From contig JANBTH010000084.1 in assembly GCA_027578815.1 (NCBI GenBank), positions 1 through 38,737 of the forward strand: a DNA stretch of 38,737 bases, in the 5' to 3' direction. The position numbers and the translations under genes are program-made. The stretch comes from Coemansia sp. RSA 1804. Lineage: Eukaryota; Kickxellomycota; Kickxellomycetes; Kickxellales; Kickxellaceae. Of the stretch, positions 19,256-27,437 are shown one piece after another (position 1 is the stretch's first letter; each line of letters starts with the position of its first letter). The notes beneath the pieces were generated by a model that was not told the DNA's origin, searched no databases, and was given only the letters and a program-made list of their open reading frames with translations.

Positions 19256-20602
19256 ATGACAGCGCTGGCAACAGCCGTGGTGGCGGCGATCTGCGTGTGC
19301 ATAGTAATTGTGGGCATCGGCGTGGTTGTGCGGATGTATGTGATCCAGGGTCGGCCGATGACCTGCGCTTTCCCAACTCTACGACGCAAGCACCGCCGTG
19401 GCCGCAAGTATGCGCAGCAGGAAGAAAGAGCCAAGAAAAATGAGGAAGTGCTGCAGCTATCGCTGGACGAGACGCTTGCAAGACTTGATGGCACACGAGC
19501 CAAGCAGAACTATGTGTACGCCTGCGAGTACACAGCCGTCCACTTCATTGACGAGAGCGAGGGCGGGCTCCACGCAACAGACACAGAGTTTGTGGTTGAG
19601 CACGGCGCCAGCGCCTGGGAGTTTGTGCCTGCACACGAAAATGCTGGCGCTGCCGTGCACAACCGCACCGAAGTAGAGTTTGCCGGGGGCGAGCACTCGC
19701 TCATCACTAACATGCAAATTCCCAACGCGCAGCGCGTGTACTACTATGAGGTGCGGCTAGACAGTCTTCCTGAGGGAACAGGCGTCGCGCTTGGGGTTGC
19801 AATGCGCAGCTATCCACCGCTGAGGATGGCTGGCTGGGCCCGAAACTCCGCCGCCTTCCACACCGCCGATGGATGCGTGTACCACAACCATCCACTCGAT
19901 GTCAGCCAAAAGGTTGAAACTTCTCTGCGCACAAGCGACACGCTTGGCGTTGGCTGGCGCCCAAACTCGGGCAAGATGTTTTTCACAATCAACGGCGTCA
20001 TTGTCTGCCACCTCAGAACGCCGTGGGCTCACAAGCGGATGTATCCAATTGTTTCAGCCGACGGGCCCTGTCGCCTTAATGTCAACTTTGGCGCCCGCGC
20101 CTTTGTTCTTGCTCACGCAAACATGCGCCATTGGGCTCTGGCTCCTCCTGAAGGCGCTCGCCCTCCGCCGCCTCTTTACCAGAATGTCTCGGAAACCGTT
20201 CTGCTTGCTGCCCACTCCGACTCGCTCGACGGCTACTTGCAAAACGACACACCCTTTCCGCCTTCTTACCACGACACAAACGCTCATCCGCATCACCCTC
20301 CTCTAGTTCGCACTGCTTCCAATCTTAGTCTTGTGGATGATACGTTTGGCGTGTGTGCTGCAGATGATCTTGATAGCAGCCACAGCTGGAGCCGCTACAG
20401 CGCTGTTGCCACCAGCGATAGCAGCCGTGATGCCATTCTAGGACGGGTTCACAGCAGTCCCGATCTCCTTCACCACCATATGCACTCTCCGCCCAACGAA
20501 ACACATATTGACATGTCTGCTCTGTTCAGTGAGGCTCCCGATCACACAACTGGCTCCTCCTCCTATTGTGAAAGATCACGACGACTCAGCGACTGTGTTT
20601 GA
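19256..20602 (+). CDS. Second Ssh4/Ear1-like SPRY/PPxY adaptor (N-terminal anchor form)
   Basis: 448 residues from ATG at 19256. The upstream extension begins only at a TTG. There is no cleavable signal peptide; the protein opens with a single hydrophobic helix (about residues 4-29) followed by a very basic stretch (RRKHRRGRKYAQ). The SPRY domain at about 145-282 parallels the first paralogue block by block: HGASAWEF, NMQIPNAQRVYYYEVR, MRSYPPLRMAGW, GVGWRPNSGKMFFTING, YPIVSADGPCRLNVNFG. After it come two PPxY motifs, PPLY at about 305-308 and PPSY at about 335-338, in the same relative place as in the paralogue. The YPYG element before the SPRY domain is absent. Inferred role: an Rsp5 adaptor with cargo or compartment different from the first copy. 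Confidence 0.9.
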   Translation: MTALATAVVAAICVCIVIVGIGVVVRMYVIQGRPMTCAFPTLRRKHRRGRKYAQQEERAKKNEEVLQLSLDETLARLDGTRAKQNYVYACEYTAVHFIDESEGGLHATDTEFVVEHGASAWEFVPAHENAGAAVHNRTEVEFAGGEHSLITNMQIPNAQRVYYYEVRLDSLPEGTGVALGVAMRSYPPLRMAGWARNSAAFHTADGCVYHNHPLDVSQKVETSLRTSDTLGVGWRPNSGKMFFTINGVIVCHLRTPWAHKRMYPIVSADGPCRLNVNFGARAFVLAHANMRHWALAPPEGARPPPPLYQNVSETVLLAAHSDSLDGYLQNDTPFPPSYHDTNAHPHHPPLVRTASNLSLVDDTFGVCAADDLDSSHSWSRYSAVATSDSSRDAILGRVHSSPDLLHHHMHSPPNETHIDMSALFSEAPDHTTGSSSYCERSRRLSDCV

Positions 20603-21119
20603 TCAGGAACAATGCACGTGATGCATGCCATGCCACTTTTTGTAGTCTTTTTTGTACTGGATTTTTTTCCTTTGAGCTGTTTTTTTGCCTTTGGTTGTTT
20701 GCTCTTGCAATGCTTCTTCTTTTCTACCTCTAATACATTTGTACTCTTGTTGTTGCATCTGCCTTGTCCATCCATCTCGCACATTCGGTATTGGTTTAAT
20801 AAACTCACTCGTATTCTTTATTCTCAGCACCGGCGGGTCTTTCATTTCTTCCCAGTTGCCAACTCCACAGCATTAGCATTTCCATTATTTCCCATTCCGA
20901 GAGCGCAAGAAGAAAGGGCTTTATTTTTTGTTCAGCATTATCCTGTACTTTACTACTGTTATTGCTGCTGTTTCTTCTGTTACTACCGATACAGATACCA
21001 AGATATTACGTGTATCCGATCAGCTGGATCTGTGACTATCTGCTTAGAAACGCAAAAGGGTGTCCTCGTGAAGCGAATATCTCTAGTTGCGTTGTTTATG
21101 CTTCGTCTCTGGATTGATA
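20603..21119. other. Intergenic region between the Ssh4-like gene and the calpain gene
   Basis: 517 bp between two plus-strand genes. It is T-rich, with an AATAAA at 20798-20803 that could serve 3'-end formation of the upstream gene. The calpain promoter must be in the second half. No gene is seen. Confidence 0.45.
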
Positions 21120-24116
21120 ATGTCCACGCCTAATGGACCGCTCTACATAAAAACAACAGAGCTTATTCGCAAGGCAGTCCATGCCGATTCACAAGACCAA
21201 CACAGCGAAGCTCTTTCCCTATATAACGAGGTGTTAAAGTCGATTACTGCTCTGCTGAAGGAGCAAGAACATGTCAGAAATTACCACGCTCTTAAATCAA
21301 AGTACTGTGAATATGCCTGTCGCGTTGGCCAGCTTCTGAAGCTACTGTCGACTACCCCCGCTTACAGCAGTCATCTTGATGCTGCACACGAGGCTCTGAC
21401 TGAGGCTCGACAGCTGCATGCGCAAAACGCCAATGCCGACGCAGTCATAGACCTGTATGTAATAGGGATTACTAATTATCAAAAGGTTCTACAACGCGAA
21501 AAGGCAATAAACGATGTTTCGTCATCATCATCCAGGAGCTCGCATACTTCTAGAGACTGGTATCGTGAGCTTCGTAAGTTTGCAGCGACATGCTTGATGG
21601 AGGCTGAAGCTGCCAAGGGAGCACAGCCAACGGCCGATCTTGACGCAAACCCAGTAGACTATACCGGCAATCTACCAAATGGCCATTTGGCTACCGCTGA
21701 TCTGGGCACTAGCAGTAGCAGTAGCTCTTTACCTACCACAAAAACACGCACACAAAGTATCAGTATAAGCACTGAAAGTAGTAGCGGCAGTGGCAATGGC
21801 GGTGGTAACAGAAAGAGCCCAACCCCAAGTTATTTTACAGACGATCGCTTGTCGCATGAAGAAGTACAAGTTGTACGAACAACATCGCATATTAACGGCC
21901 TGATGTTTCTGCCGTGGCTAGACAACGATGTGGATGAGAACTTTGCGCTCCACGAATTCTTTGTGGACAAGGATGGACTACCCACACTTTCGCCAAAGCA
22001 ACAGCGCAAGCTTTGGAAATGGAGGCGAGCTAGTCAACTATACAACAAACCACAGGTCTTTGGCCAGCCTGGCTGTGCTCATATAGTGCAGGAGACTGTA
22101 ACCGACTGCTCGTTTGTAGCAGCACTGTGTGTCAGCATAGAGTACGAAAACCGATTTTCCCGCCAAATAATTACACGGCACATATATCCTCACAGCAGCA
22201 CAGGCTCTCCGGTATTTAACCCGTCTGGAAAGTACATGGTGAAGCTGTTTGTTAACGGTCTATGGCGCCGGGTTATTATCGATGATCAGTTGCCAGTTGC
22301 CGAAGATGGAAGGCTCATTTGCACATACTCAACTGCAGGCGACGTTGGACAAAGCCTGATTGAAAAGGCATTCTTGAAGATAATGGGTGGATACGACTTC
22401 CCTGGATCCAACTCTAGCACAGATCTGCATGTTCTGACTGGATGGATCCCTGAGCACGTGTTTATCCAGGACCAGTCATTTGATGAGGCTCAGACGTGGG
22501 AGCGCATGTACAAGGGCCTACACACTGGCGATGCTCTGATTACGATAGCAACAGGCGAGATGGGGAGCGATGTGGCAGGCGCGCTAGGTCTTGTTTCTTC
22601 GCACGCATATGCTGTTCTGGATCTGCGCGAGGTTGGCGGGAGTCGTCTGCTGAAGGTCAAGAATCCGTGGAGCATGCTGCGCTGGACTGGCAAGTTCAGT
22701 CATCTGGATCGGGCTGGCTGGACGCCAGCGTTGATGGAGCATCTTGATTACGATCCGGCAGCTGCCGAGAAAAACGATCTGGGAGTTTTCTGGATTGATT
22801 TTGAGTCGGTGTGCCATCGCTTTGACGCAATTCACATGAACTGGAACCCAGGTCGGTTTCCTCATCGTGCTGTAGCACATTTTGCGTGGGGGCTGGATGC
22901 TGGTCCGCGTCAAGCCCTTTACGACTTTAGCTCGAATCCACAATACACGCTTTGCGTCGGACCCGATTCATCCTCTGGCAGACCTGCGCAGTCCCTTGTG
23001 TGGATACTTTTAAGCAAGCACGTTCTGAAGACGGAGGAAAACAAAGACTATATTGCATTGCATCTGTACGACCAAAGCGATGGGCGGCGGATATACGAGC
23101 CGTGTTCTGCGCTGCATATTGGCGAGTATGTCAACACGCCGCATGTGCTGGTGCAGTTTACGGCGGACCACGAAAAGACATATACTGTAGTTGTTGCTCA
23201 GCGAGAAAAGATAAAGGCACTTTACTTTACGTTGCGTGTATTTTGCGAGTCCCCGCTGCGGCTTGGAAGGGCTCTCACCTCTGAATTCCAACAGACTATC
23301 CAGGATCAATGGCGAAGCACATCTGCTGGCGGCAATACCGCGTCATCGCGCTACCTTGACAATCCCCAGTACCGACTTGACGTGAAGGGTGGCAGCGGCA
23401 GCGGCGGCGGGTCTCGTGCAAAGTTCAGTGGGATTGTTACGCTTGAGGCGATTCAAAAGTATCCAGTCAACATACGGATCTTCCGTGGCGGCTTCCTTGT
23501 TACCCGCGTGCTTGAGATCAACACTGTTGCAAACTCGGGCAAGTACAGATTGCAGTTTTGCACATGTGCGCTGGAAACCATTGATGAAGGCAGCTATACC
23601 GTTGTTGTCTCGACTTTTGAGCCGTTCATGTTTTCGCACTTTAAGCTTACAGTTGGTTTGAACCAGCCATTTACCATTGCACCAATTGCGCGCGAGGGTG
23701 CAGGGATGCGGATGCGCGAGATGCATGGCCGGTGGGCGCCTGGGTCTAGCTCCATGGGAGGTCCAGTCGATCGCTTCTACAGCCGCAATCCTCGTTTTCT
23801 AGTGCGCATCGACAAGAGAACAAAGATACTGGCACGATTACAAACACCGCGTGCCGAAACGCTACCTCTGATTAACATCTCTGTATTTGCCTTTGACAAC
23901 GCAACGCTCGGGTCTGTGCAGGCCTCCTCTGGAAGCTATACAAACTCTCCGCAGGGTGTTGCCACTCAGCCAACAAGCATCGGCGACAACAGCCGCCCGA
24001 CAGAACATCTTGTTGTGGCATCGACATGGGATGAGGATGTGGATGCATCCTTTGTGCTGTATTTTTACTCGGAGCATCCAGCCGATATCGTGTCATTGTC
24101 AATGTCTGGAGTTTAA
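21120..24116 (+). CDS. PalB/Rim13-type calpain-like cysteine protease (CAPN7 family)
   Basis: 998 residues from ATG at 21120; the frame extends upstream only to a TTG. In fungi this protease works with ESCRT-III in the Rim/Pal ambient-pH pathway and activates the zinc-finger factor Rim101/PacC. Residues 5-75 form an MIT domain, and about 85-165 look like a second MIT domain, as in animal CAPN7. A Ser-rich linker follows. The catalytic core has Gln324, Cys330 (TVTDCSFVAAL), His495 (GLVSSHAYAVLD) and Asn515 (LKVKNPWS), all intact. Calpain beta-sandwich-like domains fill about residues 620-998, with CAPN7-like WILLSKHV and DEGSYTVVVSTFEP elements. The MIT domains would dock the enzyme on ESCRT-III. 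It is intronless. The other Rim-pathway genes are not here. Confidence 0.93.
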   Translation: MSTPNGPLYIKTTELIRKAVHADSQDQHSEALSLYNEVLKSITALLKEQEHVRNYHALKSKYCEYACRVGQLLKLLSTTPAYSSHLDAAHEALTEARQLHAQNANADAVIDLYVIGITNYQKVLQREKAINDVSSSSSRSSHTSRDWYRELRKFAATCLMEAEAAKGAQPTADLDANPVDYTGNLPNGHLATADLGTSSSSSSLPTTKTRTQSISISTESSSGSGNGGGNRKSPTPSYFTDDRLSHEEVQVVRTTSHINGLMFLPWLDNDVDENFALHEFFVDKDGLPTLSPKQQRKLWKWRRASQLYNKPQVFGQPGCAHIVQETVTDCSFVAALCVSIEYENRFSRQIITRHIYPHSSTGSPVFNPSGKYMVKLFVNGLWRRVIIDDQLPVAEDGRLICTYSTAGDVGQSLIEKAFLKIMGGYDFPGSNSSTDLHVLTGWIPEHVFIQDQSFDEAQTWERMYKGLHTGDALITIATGEMGSDVAGALGLVSSHAYAVLDLREVGGSRLLKVKNPWSMLRWTGKFSHLDRAGWTPALMEHLDYDPAAAEKNDLGVFWIDFESVCHRFDAIHMNWNPGRFPHRAVAHFAWGLDAGPRQALYDFSSNPQYTLCVGPDSSSGRPAQSLVWILLSKHVLKTEENKDYIALHLYDQSDGRRIYEPCSALHIGEYVNTPHVLVQFTADHEKTYTVVVAQREKIKALYFTLRVFCESPLRLGRALTSEFQQTIQDQWRSTSAGGNTASSRYLDNPQYRLDVKGGSGSGGGSRAKFSGIVTLEAIQKYPVNIRIFRGGFLVTRVLEINTVANSGKYRLQFCTCALETIDEGSYTVVVSTFEPFMFSHFKLTVGLNQPFTIAPIAREGAGMRMREMHGRWAPGSSSMGGPVDRFYSRNPRFLVRIDKRTKILARLQTPRAETLPLINISVFAFDNATLGSVQASSGSYTNSPQGVATQPTSIGDNSRPTEHLVVASTWDEDVDASFVLYFYSEHPADIVSLSMSGV

Positions 24117-24634
24117 CCGTGCAGTTGCTGAAAAGCTCGTCTGTACGCACTGACTTTTCTATCTGGCTTCAAAGAACGCATTGGACAGCTTGTTTGTTTC
24201 TCTTTTACTTTGCAGCCAACAAAGGAAAGAAAATCCCCGCTTGCGCGGAGAATAACATGCTTCCAGTGCTCCGAAAAGCAACATCGTGACCGCCTCTCTC
24301 CCACGCAGACTTTTTCTTTCGTAGAAAAAAAAAAGCATTTGGCGCAGTTTCAGCTGAAAGATGCCGCAAAATGGATAAGGGGTAGCAAACAAGTTCAATT
24401 GATGAAAAGAGAGATTTTGCAAATACATTTTTTCTTTTCTTTTATACACATTATAAAGATTTTCATTTTATTTTTCTGTACTTTAAATGCTTGCAATTTC
24501 TAATTTTTAAAGCTGACATACAGACTACATATTATTCTGCCTCCTTTTTATAGAGTAGAAGGCCGAAATATACGCAAGTATAGGTGGAAGATTTGAATTC
24601 TCGCAAGCACAAGCTGCACTATCAAAACAAAAAC
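24117..24634. other. Intergenic region upstream of the PEX26-like gene
   Basis: 518 bp between two plus-strand genes. It is AT-rich, especially 24420-24520. A GTG-initiated frame overlaps its right end but the first ATG is at 24635. No gene or RNA is seen. Confidence 0.45.
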
Positions 24635-26008
24635 ATGCCTGCTCCAGTACTAGGACCCGCATTTGAGGATGCAGCAATGCCTCGACACTGCGCGTCTTCC
24701 AAGGCATTGGTGGGCGACCGGCCCCTAATTGCGCGTCTAAAAGCGATGCACCAAAAGGCGTCTCGCGCGCTTATTCTTGGCCAGGGAAGCATTGCCTGGA
24801 CACAATGCCTCGAAGCAATCCAATACTGCAACATTCTGAAGCTTACAGACGAATATGGAGAGCAGCAAGCTCGCCAGCTGTGCTGCCGCCTATGGATTCT
24901 TTATATATGCGTTCTGAGCAGCATGACAGAGGTTGCTGAAGAGGACGGCAAATTGCAACTCAAGCACAGGCCCAAGGCCATGGTTGATGACCTTGAGCCG
25001 CCTAGACTTCCAACCACGGTGCGCCAAGTGTGGGACTTGATTATGGATGCCTTTGGCGGCTATGCCGGAAACGTCGATAGCGAGGTTCTGGTTCCCACAG
25101 TTCTTCTGTGTCTCAAGCTACGCGACGCAAAGACTGCACGCAACATTGTTGAAGCATGGCTGGCTACTCTCTCTGACGACACAATGTATCTGCTGCAGTC
25201 ACACAATAGCAATGGCCACATTGGCGGGGCGGAGCGTCAGCGTCAGCAAACGATGGCACAGGCCTCGTACTTGCGTGTGTGTGAGCTATATACGCTGCAC
25301 ATATTGCCTCAGTTGGGCGACCTTCCAAGCGCATATGACTTCCTTAGCATGACCACAGCTGTTCCCATGTCCGCAAAGAACGAGTTTACTCGGCGCCTTG
25401 ATACGCTACGCACTCCTGCTCCAGCAGCAAAGAAGAAGAAGAAGACAAAACATCGTCTTCAGAAGCCCAAAAAGCCTAGTCGTCCAAGGCTATCTGATAA
25501 GACCCAGCTACATGCTGAATCGACGATTTCCGCAGATGGTAGTAGCATCGGCAATCTCAATGGTATCGAAAAGGAAAAGCCTGTCTTAATGCCACTAACT
25601 AAGAAGAAAGCTTTTGACAAGGAAGAAGCAAAGGAAACCCCTATGGCGCTTTCTGCTGCTAAGCCATCGTCAGCGGAATCACCCAGCCGCTCTGGGACGG
25701 GCACGAATCCCGACACCTGTTCCTATCGCCAAAGCAGCAAGGATGTACGCAGGACTGCCGCCATCTCTTCCCACGCGGCTGTAAAATCACACACGGTGTC
25801 ACGCAGGCCTCGAAGCATCGCAAGCATTGCGTGGCATGTGGTACGTCGTCTACTTTCGCGCTGGGGATTTACGCTACTTACGCTTGCCATTATAAGTGCC
25901 GTGCTGCGGATGGTTTCCCGTCGCTTTCGACTTCCACCGTTTATTTCTGCCGTTTATCGCAAGTTGTGGAACACCGTTAGAATGGGCACGCAAGTGACAT
26001 ATCTTTAG
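24635..26008 (+). CDS. Tail-anchored PEX26-like peroxin
   Basis: 457 residues from ATG at 24635. PEX26 (animals, filamentous fungi) and Pex15 (yeast) are tail-anchored peroxisomal proteins that hold the Pex1-Pex6 AAA complex, which recycles the import receptor Pex5. The helical N-terminal half resembles PEX26: LVPTVLLCLKLRDAKTAR then IVEAWLATLSDD aligns with the human stretch VLELCILLYSKMQEPGAV then VVGAWLQDP, and the following LHILPQLGDLPSAYDFL fits VLLPLGCLSEAEEL. A Lys-rich disordered linker comes next. A single hydrophobic helix (FTLLTLAIISAVL) lies near the C-terminus and is followed by a basic tail, as expected for a peroxisomal tail anchor. The similarity is read by eye and weak in the linker, so the name is tentative. 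Confidence 0.62.
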   Translation: MPAPVLGPAFEDAAMPRHCASSKALVGDRPLIARLKAMHQKASRALILGQGSIAWTQCLEAIQYCNILKLTDEYGEQQARQLCCRLWILYICVLSSMTEVAEEDGKLQLKHRPKAMVDDLEPPRLPTTVRQVWDLIMDAFGGYAGNVDSEVLVPTVLLCLKLRDAKTARNIVEAWLATLSDDTMYLLQSHNSNGHIGGAERQRQQTMAQASYLRVCELYTLHILPQLGDLPSAYDFLSMTTAVPMSAKNEFTRRLDTLRTPAPAAKKKKKTKHRLQKPKKPSRPRLSDKTQLHAESTISADGSSIGNLNGIEKEKPVLMPLTKKKAFDKEEAKETPMALSAAKPSSAESPSRSGTGTNPDTCSYRQSSKDVRRTAAISSHAAVKSHTVSRRPRSIASIAWHVVRRLLSRWGFTLLTLAIISAVLRMVSRRFRLPPFISAVYRKLWNTVRMGTQVTYL

Positions 26009-26029
26009 TGTAGATACCACATCAATACC

Positions 26030-26035
26030 AATAAA
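26030..26035 (+). terminator. AATAAA polyadenylation-like signal
   Basis: AATAAA begins 22 nt after the stop codon of the PEX26-like gene, in the 198 bp gap to the convergent SNU23 gene. It is close to the stop codon but plausible. Confidence 0.4.
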
Positions 26036-26206
26036 AAGCAAGGAATATTAATTACTTCATTTGCAGATGGAACATGCTTGAGATTATAATGCTGCTCCGC
26101 TTCATTATGTCCAAACCGACAACACATGTGCTGCTGATTAGCCCAGATAACATCCACAAACATGAATTGGTTTTTCCGACCACCAAAAACCTATATGGAC
26201 CGTTTG

Positions 26207-27033
26207 TCATCTTTTTGTCGACCCGAACGACGATATTCCAAGAATCAGCCCAATATCATCAGCATCCTCGCCCCCTGCGAAATTGTCTGCATTGCTGTCA
26301 GTTGCCTCTGGTTCTGCGTGCGACGTTCGATATCGCTTCCGTGCCTCTTTGCGCTTGAGTCTTTTCTTGTGATCTATCTGCTGTTGTCTTTTGACCTGCT
26401 CGTAGAAATTGTAGTCAGCGTTATCCATATTCTGTCGCTGCTTTGCCTTACGCAGCTCCCCAAGCTTTCTCAAAACGTCACCAACTGTTTCTGTAGCCAC
26501 CTTCATACTGCGATTAAGCATTCGTTGGTGGTTCTTTCCGTTTATATGGTCCAGATAGCTCATGCTGTCCTTGACTGTTACATCGCACACCTTGCAATAA
26601 AACCCAGGCTGCCCAGACGCCGCAGAAGACGCCTGCACCACCTGGACCTTACCTACCATGCCCTCAAGATTAATTGCACCTTTGTGGGCTTGCAAAAGCT
26701 CTCTGCTTTCGCGCTTCGATCCAGACTCGCGGATACGTGGCTTCAGTCCCTTATGCCGCCGCTCCTCATCCTCCTCCTCCATCCGTATCCTGTGCTCTCT
26801 ATCCTGTGCCCTTCTCTCGTACGTTGAGTTGTCCCAGTTACGTCGAAAGCTCTCATCTGGCTTCTACATGTCTTAAGCAATCAGAAAGAAGACGGATTCA
26901 AACCCCGTTTAATGATAACTCATAGGAAAATATAATATGCCGTGAATGCGTGTTTCCAGTTATGCAAACGAGAAAACAGAAGAGTTCTCATTGTAATCCT
27001 TACTTTGCTTTGTCCATATGCATTCTTATCCAT
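26207..27033 (-). CDS. SNU23: U4/U6.U5 tri-snRNP protein Snu23/ZMAT2, two exons
   Basis: 228 residues. Exon 1 is a 30 nt coding piece (27033..27004, MDKNAYGQSK), with donor GTAAGG; the intron is 26864..27003; exon 2 runs 26863..26207. Without the first exon the frame is closed by a TAG that is exactly the splice acceptor. Exon 2 begins KPDESFRRNWDNSTYERRAQ, which aligns with human DFRRTWDKDEYEKLAEKR. A C2H2/matrin-type zinc finger follows, YCKVCDVTVKDSMSYLDHINGKNH, written here as consecutive parts CKVCDVTVKDSMS and LDHINGKNH. The end GISSFGSTKR matches human GFSGFGSTKK. Snu23 binds the U6 ACAGAGA region and 5' splice site during B-complex formation. Confidence 0.95.
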
Positions 27034-27437
27034 TTTTCTTCAGTGACAGATGTGATATATATTATAAAGTCTATTTCCTGTAGAGTGGCCTTTGCACAAG
27101 CATGCTCGCAGTGTAGATTTTGTAATCTAAATTTTTAGTGGACAAGATTCAAATTTGCATTGTATGGGAATTAAGATAATGTCATGTGCTTTTTGTTATA
27201 AAATAAAGTTGATTCGAATTTTTTTGTTTTTCTTATTTTTTTGTTGTGGATATAAAAAAACTACTTTCTTTCTTTCTTTCTTTCTTTCCTTCTCTCTTTC
27301 ATTTTATTTACTTTAATTCTATCTGCACTCAAGAGGTATTGTGCCCCCTGGTCAGTCAAAAATCCGCTCAAGAACTTTTCTCCATATATTTAACTCAAAA
27401 GGGAGCACAGCTACACGTTCCATTTCCCACTTTCCGA
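27034..27437. other. Divergent intergenic region between SNU23 and the TMEM209-like gene
   Basis: 404 bp, strongly AT-rich. It contains the TTTC microsatellite near its right end. Both promoters should lie here. No gene is seen. Confidence 0.5.
27265..27290. repeat. (TTTC)n microsatellite
   Basis: About six tandem TTTC units in the leader of the TMEM209-like gene, continuing into a CT-rich tract. Such tracts are common in fungal promoters and leaders. Confidence 0.8.

Noticed and set aside
26895..26920. tRNA T-arm-like sequence (gggtttgaatcc on the minus strand)
   Set aside because: The loop lacks the invariant C of TTC, only four stem pairs form, and no acceptor, D or anticodon arm is found around it. 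It lies inside the SNU23 intron.
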